The notes: generated by a model from the letters alone, not told the origin. A DNA stretch of 64,000 nucleotides from Prolixibacteraceae bacterium (GCA_003457135.1 DMSQ01000040.1:35148-99147), one strand, 5' to 3'; shown: positions 24,416 through 32,462, numbered from the stretch's first letter. Made by a program: numbers and translations.

Positions 24416-24436
24416 GGGAAGGCAAAACTCAATATC

Positions 24437-24940
24437 ATGGCTTTCAACTTCAAAACATACATGCTCGACTGTGCCACCCGGTTAAAAACCATTGGCCACA
24501 CCGATTATGTGCATCGTTTTTTTCGCTGCTCCGGAATTGCCGGATTGGAAGAGTTGCTTAATCAACAGACCGATATCACTGGCCGCGTATTGGTTATTCA
24601 TAACAATGAGGAAGGATCTGTGGGAGATATGGTACATTCCGACAATTTTTTGGATTCGCCTTATTACGTTTTTTATGTGCTCGAAAAGGTTGAGAATTAC
24701 AACGATTTTGATTCTGAAGAACTGGCCAAACAGAATTGTAAAACCGACGGATTTAAAATCCTTTCCCGAATGATCCGTGAAAAAAGGTTAGGATTAAACG
24801 GACTCGATTTTCTCGACTTTACCAGCGTTCCTTATCAAAACGTGGGACCTGTTGGTGTAAACTTTCACGGAGTCATGTTTTCGTTCACCGTAACCGATGG
24901 AGATTCTCGGTTAGTATACAATACAAACGATTGGAGCTAA
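24437..24940 (+). CDS. Hypothetical phage protein of the connector or tail-completion cluster
   Basis: A 167-residue acidic protein. The ATG at 24437 is preferred because the in-frame GTG 30 bp upstream lies in repeat-derived DNA. Alternating strands and helices (VLVIHNNEEGSVG, YYVFYVLEKVENY) and size fit a tail-terminator-like protein. The assignment is inference from position. Confidence 0.55.
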   Translation: MAFNFKTYMLDCATRLKTIGHTDYVHRFFRCSGIAGLEELLNQQTDITGRVLVIHNNEEGSVGDMVHSDNFLDSPYYVFYVLEKVENYNDFDSEELAKQNCKTDGFKILSRMIREKRLGLNGLDFLDFTSVPYQNVGPVGVNFHGVMFSFTVTDGDSRLVYNTNDWS

Positions 24941-24952
24941 TTAACAACCCAC

Positions 24953-25026
24953 TTCGACACGCTTCGCTGCTCAGTGGGCGGCGCATTGTTCAAAGCTACG
25001 TTGCCTGAGCGCGAAGCAGTCGAAGG
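24953..25026. repeat. Family B hairpin repeat
   Basis: Arms CTTCGACacGCTTCGCtGCTCAG-like and CTGAGCGCGAAGCaGTCGAAG-like flank a 30-base loop. It lies between two connector genes. Confidence 0.65.
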
Positions 25027-25040
25027 CAAACTTTTTCACG

Positions 25041-25565
25041 ATGTCCGATAACATCAACCTATCACTCACCATCGAAGCATGGGCAGAGATTGTAATTAAG
25101 ACCTGGCTCGAAAAGATCATTCGTCTGAATATCAATTACAGCCATGCTTTATACAACAGCTTTGCACACCATGTCATTACCAATGCCAACGGTGATCCGG
25201 AGCGTATTGAGTTTGCATTTTTGTATTACGGCAAGTTTGTTGATATGGGCGTGGGAAATGGGGTATCCAAATCAGAAGCAACCGAACTGGTTGCTGCCGG
25301 AATGAATGGCCGACATGCAAAGCCCTGGTACAGCAAAACATTCTATCATCAGTTGCAGGTCCTTCGTGAATTACTCGCCGAAAAATATGCCATGAAAGCA
25401 TCACAGGTAATCATGATCAACCTGGAATCGTTCGATGCTGAAGGGGAGAAAATAATTTCATCTAAAAGTGCACAACAACGGGAAAATAAAAGTTCGCAAT
25501 CAGCCGGATCGAATACAAATCCAACAGCAAAAGCTTACGATAAGGCTAGGGGACGAGGATACTAA
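25041..25565 (+). CDS. Putative tail-completion protein
   Basis: A 174-residue protein: a helical N-terminus, FAFLYYGKFVDMGVGNG near residue 60, KPWYSKTFYH near 95, and a Ser/Gln/Asn-rich basic tail. The order helix, glycine-rich strand, then Lys-Pro-Trp is familiar in tail-completion or HK97 gp10-like proteins of Bacteroidota phages. The identification is tentative. Confidence 0.55.
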   Translation: MSDNINLSLTIEAWAEIVIKTWLEKIIRLNINYSHALYNSFAHHVITNANGDPERIEFAFLYYGKFVDMGVGNGVSKSEATELVAAGMNGRHAKPWYSKTFYHQLQVLRELLAEKYAMKASQVIMINLESFDAEGEKIISSKSAQQRENKSSQSAGSNTNPTAKAYDKARGRGY

Positions 25566-25586
25566 TTCAGTAAAACCGCAAAAACA

Positions 25587-25875
25587 ATGGATGATAAAAA
25601 CATTTTATTCGTATGTGCTGCCAATGTAAACAGGAGTATTACTGCACAATTTTGGTTCTCCATCACCAAACCCGAAAACCAGTACGAGAGCGCCGGATCG
25701 TGCCGTGCTGCTTGCCACATTCATGGTGGCGATTTTGTTACTCAATAAAAATCAATTGATTTGGGATTATGGCAAACATATAGAATCAAAAATTGAAATT
25801 GCCGGTATTCAGGATCATTATTCATTCATGCAGCTCGATCTGATTTGGGAACTGATCGATAAAGTGAAAGTGTAA
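25587..25875 (+). pseudogene. Broken low-molecular-weight tyrosine phosphatase-like gene
   Basis: From ATG 25587 the frame reads ILFVCAANVNRSITAQFWF and YESAGS, matching the start of low-molecular-weight phosphatase-like proteins (C-x-x-N-x-x-R-S loop), then stops at 25746-25748. In another frame from about 25745 to the TAA at 25873, the family's C-terminal half continues (IQDHYSFMQLDLIWELIDK). A frameshift, with some sequence lost between the halves, has split the gene. The catalytic second Cys context is also atypical. Confidence 0.7.
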
Positions 25876-25945
25876 GATTAAAATCTATATATCAGAGTTT
25901 ATTAATGCCGGTTTTCTTTTTCACATTTATCTCTATATTTACAGC

Positions 25946-26050
25946 GCCAAACACACACATATATCATATATCAGAACATTGCTGAAGGGAAGGTTTTCCC
26001 CGGTAGCAATTTCAGCGTTAGATGTTCTGATACTGAATGTGTGGTTTGGC
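25946..26050 (+). ncRNA. Candidate structured RNA, long hairpin
   Basis: Outer helix of 13 bp with one bulged A (25946-25959 with 26038-26050), then a 10-bp perfect helix TATCAGAACA/TGTTCTGATA (25969-25978 with 26023-26032), then TTGCT/AGCAA, then GGGAA-GGTT-TTCCC at the tip, with a 13-base bulge on the 3' side. A TATATTTA box lies about 10 bp upstream. The region has no reading frame. Identity unknown. Confidence 0.6.
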
Positions 26051-26182
26051 AACCTGCTATCGGGGTCTTTTATGCCAATAGTAAAAACGACATAACCCGA
26101 TTTTTAAGCATGAGCAGTGAGCAGGTCAATTCCGAATTAAGTATTACCATACTACTTTTCAAAAATTACAAGCTGTTTTTTT

Positions 26183-26217
26183 GTCCTTTGCCAGCATGTG
26201 CCCACGTTATATATTCG
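26183..26217 (+). promoter_or_regulatory. Candidate phage late promoter 5 (DGR operon)
   Basis: GTCCTTT at 26183-26189, 20 bp, then TATATTCG at 26210-26217. The first start codon is at 26245. Confidence 0.75.
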
Positions 26218-26244
26218 TGAAGTAATCACTTAAAACAGTTTATC

Positions 26245-27144
26245 ATGTACATATTCGAAAAAACATCCGGCAAGTTCATCTTTGGCAGAACCACAGACAG
26301 TGCTTGTCAGTCCGGAAAATTTCGCATCGATCCTTCAGCCGACCGCACCAGGATTGACATCTATCTGACTGGAAATGGAAAACAGTTTATTGCCAATAAA
26401 TTGGTTGGTGAGTTTTTAAAGGCCGATGGCTCTCCTTATGCCAATTTTGCTGAACTTGATGCAGCTACCGCTACTTTTTTCGATCCCGGGGCAGATCCGG
26501 GAGCTGCCATTACGGTAACCGGTGCATTAACCGACGCCCAGCTTCGTGCAACCGCATTACCAGTCTCAGGACCTGTCACCGACACCCAACTTCGTGCTTC
26601 CGCAGTTCCAGTCTCAGGCCCTTTAACCGACACACAGCTTCGCGCTGCGCCACTGCCAAGCTCAAAGGCCGCGTTTGTCGAAGTAAGGCTTACACGTCCG
26701 TCAGATACCGTTCAATATGCGGCCAACGATGCAATCAATTCGAGCGTTGGAGCCCCGGTATCACTTAATCTGCCCGATATGGCTTTAGCCAATGGGCGTG
26801 GTGGATACCTGATGCAGATTGATGCAGCCAGCGATATGCTTAACCTGGCCGATGCAACGCTAAGGCTGTGGTTTTACCGCACCGAGCCAACCGGAATTGT
26901 TGGCGATAATGTAGCCATGACCAATAGCACGGCAAACATTACCAATGGCCGTCATTATATTGACGTGAAATTTAATTCGCTGTTGGCCGGTAGTTCCTCA
27001 GTTCTCGGACAGAATTCGCCGGTGTGGAACTATGTGTGCGATGCAGCCAGCAAAGACCTGAAATTGCGGGTTCAAACCCTCACAGCGTTCACCCCAACTT
27101 CGGGCGGGTTCATCGATTTCACTTTTACCCTAACCCAACTGTAA
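26245..27144 (+). CDS. Virion structural protein with TDxQLRA repeats, upstream of the DGR target
   Basis: A 299-residue protein. Residues about 95-140 hold three near-identical units built on LTDAQLRA and LPVSG, a repeat familiar in tail and neck-fibre proteins. The C-terminal 150 residues are beta-rich and Thr/Asn-rich. Its stop overlaps the start of the DGR target as TAATG, so the two are translated together and probably act in the same tail structure. It is preceded by a late promoter. Confidence 0.65.
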   Translation: MYIFEKTSGKFIFGRTTDSACQSGKFRIDPSADRTRIDIYLTGNGKQFIANKLVGEFLKADGSPYANFAELDAATATFFDPGADPGAAITVTGALTDAQLRATALPVSGPVTDTQLRASAVPVSGPLTDTQLRAAPLPSSKAAFVEVRLTRPSDTVQYAANDAINSSVGAPVSLNLPDMALANGRGGYLMQIDAASDMLNLADATLRLWFYRTEPTGIVGDNVAMTNSTANITNGRHYIDVKFNSLLAGSSSVLGQNSPVWNYVCDAASKDLKLRVQTLTAFTPTSGGFIDFTFTLTQL

Positions 27145-28439
27145 TGGATCTCATCCCTATATTGGCAAAAAAGAAAGCGGGACAAGGCATCTACGGGGTC
27201 GAACGGCTCCGTAGTGTTTCCGACCCCTCGTTCCCATACCTCATTGGCGATGCCGATTTACACGCCAGTTTACCACTTCACAACCAGATCAGGGCGTGTA
27301 AGGTAAACGAAAGCCGCCAGATTGTGAATTACCTGAAACCTACCGACTGGACCAAAAACGCCGATGAATCAGCTTCGGTTCTCGACGGATCCGACGGGCT
27401 GGATGTGATGATCGATAACCCCGCCTGCTGGATGATACTGGGTGGCACCGATCCGGTTTACGAACGCTGGATTGTATGTGCACAGCCATTTACTTATGGC
27501 GCCGACGTGGCTATTGAAATGCCACGCTTTGTCGATAGCCCCGATTATTGTACCATCGACCGCACTACAGGCAAATCGCGCTCGATACGCAACGAAACTG
27601 CAAACTTTGCAGGTTCCGGATCGGGTAATACAGCCGGGGGTCTAGGCTATCCGCGCACAAGTATTTCGCGCTATGGCTACGAAACGGCAGCAGCAGCCAA
27701 GGGTGCAAGTTGGCTGGCGCTTACTTATCTCGACCGCCTGTACCTGGCTTGTATGATGTATATCGAATACCGCACTAAAAATTTAAAGGTGGCCAATGGA
27801 CCGGGAGCATCGAACTGGTCAAGCGCCGACTGGAATACCTACAACGGTTACTATCCGGTAATTAAAATGTTCGAAGCGCAGTTAGCTCTTTCCAATACTT
27901 CCGGAATAAACACCAAAGGTTACATGACGGGCATATACACCCGCGTATTTACAAGTCCGGCATACAATACACAAGTACCGGTTTACCGGGGTAAAAATTT
28001 ATTGTGGGGAAATTTATGGGCATGGATATCTGGAATCGATATCGAAATGCAATCAGTTGCCGATGGTGGCAAAACATTTCTTTATGTGTGTTATAACAAT
28101 GCGCTTCTGGATGCTAACCACAGCGATGCCAGTTTTGCATTTAAAAATGCTTACACACTGATTGGAGAACTTCCGCGAACTGATGGATGGGCAAAAACAA
28201 TTTTTCCGGGAACACTCTATGGAAATGTAAATACAGGAGTTGGAGAAACAACCTATGGCTGCGCCTACAATTGGAACGCCAACCTACCAGCTTCTGGAAC
28301 TGTGCGACGCGGTGTGCTTTTCGGGGCGTCCTTGCTTTACGGTAGCGCTTGCGCCCTCGGGTCGGCGGGTGCGTTCTACGGTCCTTCGAGTTCGAACGTG
28401 TCCATCGGCGGCGGCTTCCGTGCTAACGTGTCCGGATAA
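27144..28439 (+). CDS. DGR target protein, probable receptor-binding tail protein
   Basis: A 431-residue protein whose last 43 residues contain the variable repeat (residues 389-427). Aligned to the template, codons 396, 398, 399, 402, 409, 411, 412, 416, 420 and 423-425 have changed, all where the template has adenine. The C-terminal pattern, GCAYNWN, then RRGVLFG and ending GGGF, fits the C-type-lectin fold used by DGR targets such as Bordetella phage Mtd, which display variable residues for ligand binding. The start at 27144 is set by the TAATG overlap with the upstream gene. A phage fibre tip or adhesin role is inference from family and position. Confidence 0.9.
   Translation: MDLIPILAKKKAGQGIYGVERLRSVSDPSFPYLIGDADLHASLPLHNQIRACKVNESRQIVNYLKPTDWTKNADESASVLDGSDGLDVMIDNPACWMILGGTDPVYERWIVCAQPFTYGADVAIEMPRFVDSPDYCTIDRTTGKSRSIRNETANFAGSGSGNTAGGLGYPRTSISRYGYETAAAAKGASWLALTYLDRLYLACMMYIEYRTKNLKVANGPGASNWSSADWNTYNGYYPVIKMFEAQLALSNTSGINTKGYMTGIYTRVFTSPAYNTQVPVYRGKNLLWGNLWAWISGIDIEMQSVADGGKTFLYVCYNNALLDANHSDASFAFKNAYTLIGELPRTDGWAKTIFPGTLYGNVNTGVGETTYGCAYNWNANLPASGTVRRGVLFGASLLYGSACALGSAGAFYGPSSSNVSIGGGFRANVSG
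28309..28423 (+). repeat. DGR variable repeat (VR)
   Basis: 115 bp matching the template at 28657-28771 (offset 348). 19 of 26 template adenines are replaced here by C, G or T. No template C, G or T differs by hand alignment. Identity begins at GCGGTGTGCTTTTC and ends at CGTGC. Confidence 0.97.
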
Positions 28440-28656
28440 ATCGGGGTCGAAAAATCCTCGCGTTTCAGCGAGGCCGAAACCGCAGCCGGGCTCCTCAAAA
28501 TTGAAAGTCCTGGCAAAGCGAAAAACTTGAAAAAAGTGAATTGAATGAAATTGAATTTTAAAATGAAGATAAACGAAGCCTTTCTTCCTCCCTCCTGGTC
28601 ACTGAGCTTGTCGAAGTGCGGGGAGGGTAGGGGTGGGGCTGGGCGGCTCATTCTCT
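28440..28656. other. Spacer between VR and TR, with inverted family A and B repeats
   Basis: Noncoding. It holds the target hairpin, then from about 28574 an inverted family A repeat with a family B core (CACTGAGCTTGTCGAAGTG at about 28601-28619). A short open frame through the template has no independent support. Confidence 0.6.
28456..28473 (+). other. DGR target-site hairpin downstream of VR
   Basis: Perfect 6-bp stem CCTCGC/GCGAGG with a 6-base loop, 17 bp after the target's stop codon. In the Bordetella phage DGR a hairpin just downstream of VR promotes retrohoming. A matching role is inferred. Confidence 0.6.
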
Positions 28657-28771
28657 GCGGTGTGCTTTTCGGGGCGAACTTGAATAACGGTAGCAATTGC
28701 GCCCTCGGGTCGGCGAATGCGAACAACGGTCCTTCGAATTCGAACGTGAACATCGGCAGCAGCTAACGTGC
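28657..28771 (+). repeat. DGR template repeat (TR)
   Basis: 115 bp, source of the mutagenised cDNA. Its adenines are concentrated in AAY codons (11) plus AGC codons. In the target frame it also contains TAA at 28764-28766, which is TTC (Phe) in the present VR. Noncoding in itself. Confidence 0.95.
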
Positions 28772-28894
28772 CAAGGAATTAAAGGAATGAGAGCCCCGGC
28801 AGGATGCCGGAACACGACAAAAACAAAAGCCTGTTAGTAGGGAAACTGAAACCTGGCGTGGTGGCAGCACGGATGCACCAGCGAAACAAAAAGT
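28772..28894 (+). ncRNA. DGR RNA spacer between TR and RT
   Basis: 123 bp with small hairpins (CCGGC/GCCGG at 28796-28810; CGTG/CACG near 28857). In Bordetella the corresponding RNA segment is needed for cDNA priming and RT binding. The same role is inferred from position. No Avd gene is found here. Confidence 0.6.
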
Positions 28895-29875
28895 ATGAAA
28901 CGAAAAGGAAATATCAGGGACGAATTTTTAACGTATGCCAATTTCGACAAAGCCGAACGGAAAGCCCGTAAAAATAAGGCCGACACGTACGGAGTAATAC
29001 AATTCGACAAAAACAGGGAGGGAAACCTTCAGGAACTGATTAAACTGTTCACCGAAGACCGGTACCGATCGAGCAAGCCTAAAACATTTACCATGATGGC
29101 CGATGCCGGTAAAGTGAGGGAGATTACCAAAATGCCCTATTTTCCCGATCGGATTGCGCATCATGCCATTTTAAACATGATCGAAGAGCGGCTTACCCGC
29201 TCATTTATTGCAAACACGTTCAACAGCATCAAGCATCGCGGCATACATTTGCTCAATCAAAGGCTCAAACACGACTTGCACGTCGATCCGGAGGGAACCA
29301 GATATTGCCTGAAAATAGATATCCGGAAGTTTTATCCTTCGGTGCCGTGTAACCGAATTAAAGAAGAGCTGCGGCGTTACATCAAAGACAAATGGTTCCT
29401 GGCAATTATCGACGAAGTACTCGATACCACCGATGGATTAAGCATTGGCGGCCTGCTTTCGCAGATATTTTCGAATACCTACGTCAACCGGCTCGATCAT
29501 TACATCAAGGAAGAACTGAAAGTGAGGTATTATTACCGCTATGCCGACGATATGGTTTTTCTGGCCGCCGATAAACCAAGCCTGCACCAGGCACTGTGGC
29601 GCGTCCGCAATTATTTGTGGTATAACCTTGAACTGGAGCTGAAGAAAAACTGGCAGATCTTTGAAGTCGACGAACGGGGCATTGATTATGTGGGCTATGT
29701 TTTCAGGCATACGCACACGCGAATCCGGAAGCGGATTAAAAAGAATTTTATAAAGAAACGGCACAATGCCAAATCGGTTGCCTCGTACAAGGGAATGCTG
29801 AAATGGTGTGATTCCAGACATTTAATTTATAACATTTTAGAATTGGACAATCATGCAAAAAAACGTACAAATTAA
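28895..29875 (+). CDS. DGR reverse transcriptase
   Basis: A 326-residue RNA-directed DNA polymerase of the DGR class. Motif 3 region: CLKIDIRKFYPSV with a catalytic Asp (near residue 143). Motif 4: LSIGGLLSQIFSN (near residue 190), where DGR enzymes have a ...GxxxSQ form in place of the intron-type QGxxxSP. Motif 5: YYRYADDMVFL with the YADD catalytic pair (near residue 217). The C-terminus is strongly basic and lacks maturase or endonuclease domains. It makes adenine-mutagenised cDNA from the template for transfer into the target gene. It overlaps the next gene by 23 bp. Confidence 0.97.
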   Translation: MKRKGNIRDEFLTYANFDKAERKARKNKADTYGVIQFDKNREGNLQELIKLFTEDRYRSSKPKTFTMMADAGKVREITKMPYFPDRIAHHAILNMIEERLTRSFIANTFNSIKHRGIHLLNQRLKHDLHVDPEGTRYCLKIDIRKFYPSVPCNRIKEELRRYIKDKWFLAIIDEVLDTTDGLSIGGLLSQIFSNTYVNRLDHYIKEELKVRYYYRYADDMVFLAADKPSLHQALWRVRNYLWYNLELELKKNWQIFEVDERGIDYVGYVFRHTHTRIRKRIKKNFIKKRHNAKSVASYKGMLKWCDSRHLIYNILELDNHAKKRTN

Positions 29876-30464
29876 CGCCGACGTATTTATCGAAGACCTA
29901 AAAACCGGTCATTCGTACGTCAATTTCGACCGTCGCGCCGAAGTAGTAACCGACGAGCAAACGGGCCAGCCCCGCAATGTGATTATTACCGCCGAGCAGT
30001 ACCGTGTAACCAACCCTGCAACCCGTGCCCGTATCATCAATGCGGTAATACAGGCCAATTACCCCGATGGCGAAGACACAGCCGCACTGCGTAAAGGCAT
30101 TGTAGATGCCACCAATGCCGAGTTTATTGCCTTCAACAATTTTGTTGAAGCCATTAAAGCAAAGTGTGCCAGCGAAGGTGTTGGAGAAGATATAAGCCTA
30201 ACGCTCGACCAGGTAAAAGCCAAGCTGCTGAAAGAGTTTTCGGTTACGATCAACAAATTCACGTTATTGGCAACAAGAGCAAGGTTAATTAACGGCTCCG
30301 GAAATGCACAGTTGGAAGGCCTTATTGCTTATACCAACCAGGTACGCGAAACAACAGTTACGGCAATCAATTCGTTTTCTGATTTAAAAGTAGCACAAAG
30401 ATTCAGAATTCGTGCCGAAGACGTTGCAGCCATCGAAGCCCAGTTTCAGCCCTTTTTGTTTTAA
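29853..30464 (+). CDS. Hypothetical protein coupled to the DGR reverse transcriptase
   Basis: A 203-residue protein, mostly helical after residue 60, rich in Ala, Val and charged residues. It overlaps the RT gene by 23 bp. It is longer than, and does not visibly match, the approximately 120-residue four-helix Avd accessory protein. It may be a virion protein that happens to follow the DGR, or a new accessory factor. No family is recognised. Confidence 0.6.
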   Translation: MQKNVQINADVFIEDLKTGHSYVNFDRRAEVVTDEQTGQPRNVIITAEQYRVTNPATRARIINAVIQANYPDGEDTAALRKGIVDATNAEFIAFNNFVEAIKAKCASEGVGEDISLTLDQVKAKLLKEFSVTINKFTLLATRARLINGSGNAQLEGLIAYTNQVRETTVTAINSFSDLKVAQRFRIRAEDVAAIEAQFQPFLF

Positions 30465-30473
30465 TGGCTTTGC

Positions 30474-30791
30474 ATGAAGTCATTCAGCGAACTTGGGGTA
30501 ACCACAAACAGGAGGTTTGTTGGCGATAAAATCAAGATTGAAAAGATTGAAGGCGCCGAAATTATTGTACTCGATTACGAAGTACGCGCCAGCAAACTAA
30601 GCAAAGAAAACGACCCTAACTGGAAAGGCGAGCGAAAAGAGTGCCTGTACCTTCAAATTGAAGTTGGTGGACAAAAACGCGTACTCTGGGGCAGCTACAT
30701 GTACCTGATCGACCAGATCAGCCAGGTAAAACCCGAAGACCTGCCCTTTAAAGCAACCATCGTAAACGAGCACGGGTACGTGTTTAAATAG
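30474..30791 (+). CDS. Hypothetical small beta-rich protein, possibly ssDNA-binding
   Basis: A 105-residue protein 10 bp after the previous gene. The sequence is beta-rich (EGAEIIVLDYEVRAS, LYLQIEVGG, VLWGSYMYLIDQI). Its size and pattern resemble small OB-fold-type phage proteins that bind single-stranded DNA, a property useful in cDNA handling. This is inference from composition. It is followed by a terminator that ends the DGR operon. Confidence 0.5.
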   Translation: MKSFSELGVTTNRRFVGDKIKIEKIEGAEIIVLDYEVRASKLSKENDPNWKGERKECLYLQIEVGGQKRVLWGSYMYLIDQISQVKPEDLPFKATIVNEHGYVFK

Positions 30792-30829
30792 AAAAGAGGC
30801 GTTGGAAAAAGGGAAAAAGAAAAAAAGTA

Positions 30830-30862
30830 AACCCTTCGGTAAAAATGCCGGAGGGTTTTTTT
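30830..30862 (+). terminator. Intrinsic terminator of the DGR operon
   Basis: AACCCTTCGG and CCGGAGGGTT (one G-U pair) around an A-rich loop, then seven T. Confidence 0.85.
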
Positions 30863-30910
30863 ATTCCATCAAATTGTTATAACTTGTATGGGTAAACCAA
30901 AAATCAACCA

Positions 30911-31792
30911 ATGAATAATTTTATCGCCATTGACTTTGAAACTGCAAGTGAACAAAGAACCACTCCGATTTCTGTAGGCATTGTAAAAATCGAAAACAAC
31001 GAATTGAATTTTGATCAGACTTTCTTTTCTCTGATAAATCCAAGGACAACAATCTTTAATCAAATAAGTATAGGAAAACACGGACTAACCTACGAAAAGG
31101 TTAAACATGCGCCCGATTTTATTGAACTGTGGAATAAAGTTCTTAAATCACTGGTCAGAGAGAATATTGTTATCGTTCATCAAACAGCAACTGATATTTC
31201 TGTAATTCGCAAGTGTATTGAATTGTATGAACTTGATCAGGTTGATTTTAAATATATTTCAACGCTTGAAATTGCTAAAAATTTAAAGGTAGACGTTAAT
31301 AAATTTGGGATGAAGGAGTTATGCAATCTTTACAACATTCCATATTCAGATAACCACAAATCGGATGAAGATGCAGTTGCATTAGGAAAGTTATTTTTAG
31401 AGCTTTCAAAAAGCCCAAAATTCAAAATCAACAAATATCTGAAAGATGCTTTTCCTATTTCATTTATAAAATCAGATGTTTATAATAATAGCATTGAAGA
31501 TGCTGAAGAAAAATATCAGATAACTTATGCAGAACTGAAGACTATTGATTTTAAAGATAAATCCTTTATTATTTCAGGAGATTCCATTGAATCATTTTCA
31601 AGAGATAAAATTAAAAAAGCAATTATTGCAAAAGGTGGAATTATCAAAGAAGATATAAGTTCTAATCTTGATTTTTTAATCGCTGGAATTGGAGTAGGGC
31701 CAGCGAAACTAACAAAAATAGATGCCTTAAACTCTTCTGGCAAGGCTAGTATTAAAATTATACCTTTGCTTTATTTCATTGATTTACTCTAA
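30911..31792 (+). CDS. DEDD-type 3'-5' exonuclease with C-terminal BRCT domain
   Basis: A 293-residue protein. Residues 5-165 are a DnaQ-like exonuclease: motif I IAIDFETAS (catalytic Asp and Glu), motif II region HQTATDIS, and motif III with H-K-S-D-E-D-A (the His and Asp). Residues about 215-293 resemble a BRCT domain (KSFIISGDSIESFSR, AKGGIIKEDISSNLDFLIAG). The gene is visibly more AT-rich than its neighbours, as are the next two, so it probably arrived as cargo. It may act in DNA repair or anti-defence; no direct evidence. Confidence 0.8.
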   Translation: MNNFIAIDFETASEQRTTPISVGIVKIENNELNFDQTFFSLINPRTTIFNQISIGKHGLTYEKVKHAPDFIELWNKVLKSLVRENIVIVHQTATDISVIRKCIELYELDQVDFKYISTLEIAKNLKVDVNKFGMKELCNLYNIPYSDNHKSDEDAVALGKLFLELSKSPKFKINKYLKDAFPISFIKSDVYNNSIEDAEEKYQITYAELKTIDFKDKSFIISGDSIESFSRDKIKKAIIAKGGIIKEDISSNLDFLIAGIGVGPAKLTKIDALNSSGKASIKIIPLLYFIDLL

Positions 31793-31797
31793 TAACC

Positions 31798-32346
31798 ATG
31801 AAAAAACTTTTATTATTCATCCTTTTAATCCCATTCATTTCCTTCGCACAGAATTATTCCGAAGTGATAAAAGTACCAGGTAAAAACAAGAATCAGCTTT
31901 ACGTTTCCGGCCGTGAATGGTTTGCAGAATCATTCAAATCTGCAAATAATGTATTGCAAATGGATGATCCTATATCAGGAAAATTGATTGGAAAAGGATC
32001 ATTAATTATTGTACTTCCATATAATTCAGCATTAATGACTTTGCCAATTAAATTATCTCTGGAGTTTACAATAAAGGTGTCAGTTAAAGACTCAACATAT
32101 AAATATGAAATTGGCTCTATTTTCATTGATAGTGGCGGACCACATTCCATTGATGAATATAAGAATGCTTCAACGATTGAAGGCGCCAGGCAAGTTATGA
32201 AAGATGCAGGTATGAATAATCCGTCAGATAAGCTGTTAAAAAAAACAGCGGCATTTAATGCTGCTATTTATGAAGGATCAAACCTGGAATTTCAAAAAAC
32301 AATTGAATCCTTAAAAATTAAAATGAAATCAACTGATAACTGGTAA
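31798..32346 (+). CDS. Exported DUF4468-like protein
   Basis: A 182-residue protein with a clear signal peptide (KKLLLFILLIPFISFAQ, cleavage near residue 18) and a mature part resembling the DUF4468/TBP-like exported proteins of Bacteroidota (a short beta-strand domain with KVPGKNKNQLY and FAESF). Its function is unknown even in the family. Lying 5 bp after the exonuclease gene and AT-rich, it looks like host-derived cargo carried by the prophage. Confidence 0.7.
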   Translation: MKKLLLFILLIPFISFAQNYSEVIKVPGKNKNQLYVSGREWFAESFKSANNVLQMDDPISGKLIGKGSLIIVLPYNSALMTLPIKLSLEFTIKVSVKDSTYKYEIGSIFIDSGGPHSIDEYKNASTIEGARQVMKDAGMNNPSDKLLKKTAAFNAAIYEGSNLEFQKTIESLKIKMKSTDNW

Positions 32347-32348
32347 CC

Positions 32349-32459
32349 ATGTCCAACCTCTCAAAACAAATCTGGCGTTACCGTATTAAACCCTACCTTA
32401 TTCCTGGGCTTATCCTCATTCTTTTATCATCCGTACTATATTTACTCGGCATCATATAA
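32349..32459 (+). CDS. Single-pass membrane mini-protein, 36 residues
   Basis: Starts 2 bp after the previous stop. A basic N-terminus (SNLSKQIWRYRIKPY) is followed by one hydrophobic segment, LIPGLILILLSSVLYLLGII, which runs to the end. It is immediately followed by a terminator. The small size and single membrane span suggest a toxin-like or envelope-modulating peptide. Function unknown. Confidence 0.6.
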   Translation: MSNLSKQIWRYRIKPYLIPGLILILLSSVLYLLGII

Positions 32460-32462
32460 CAA

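Noticed and set aside
28545..28766. A 73-residue open frame across the DGR template repeat
   Set aside because: It exists only because the template copies a coding region; the upstream half is made of interspersed repeats.
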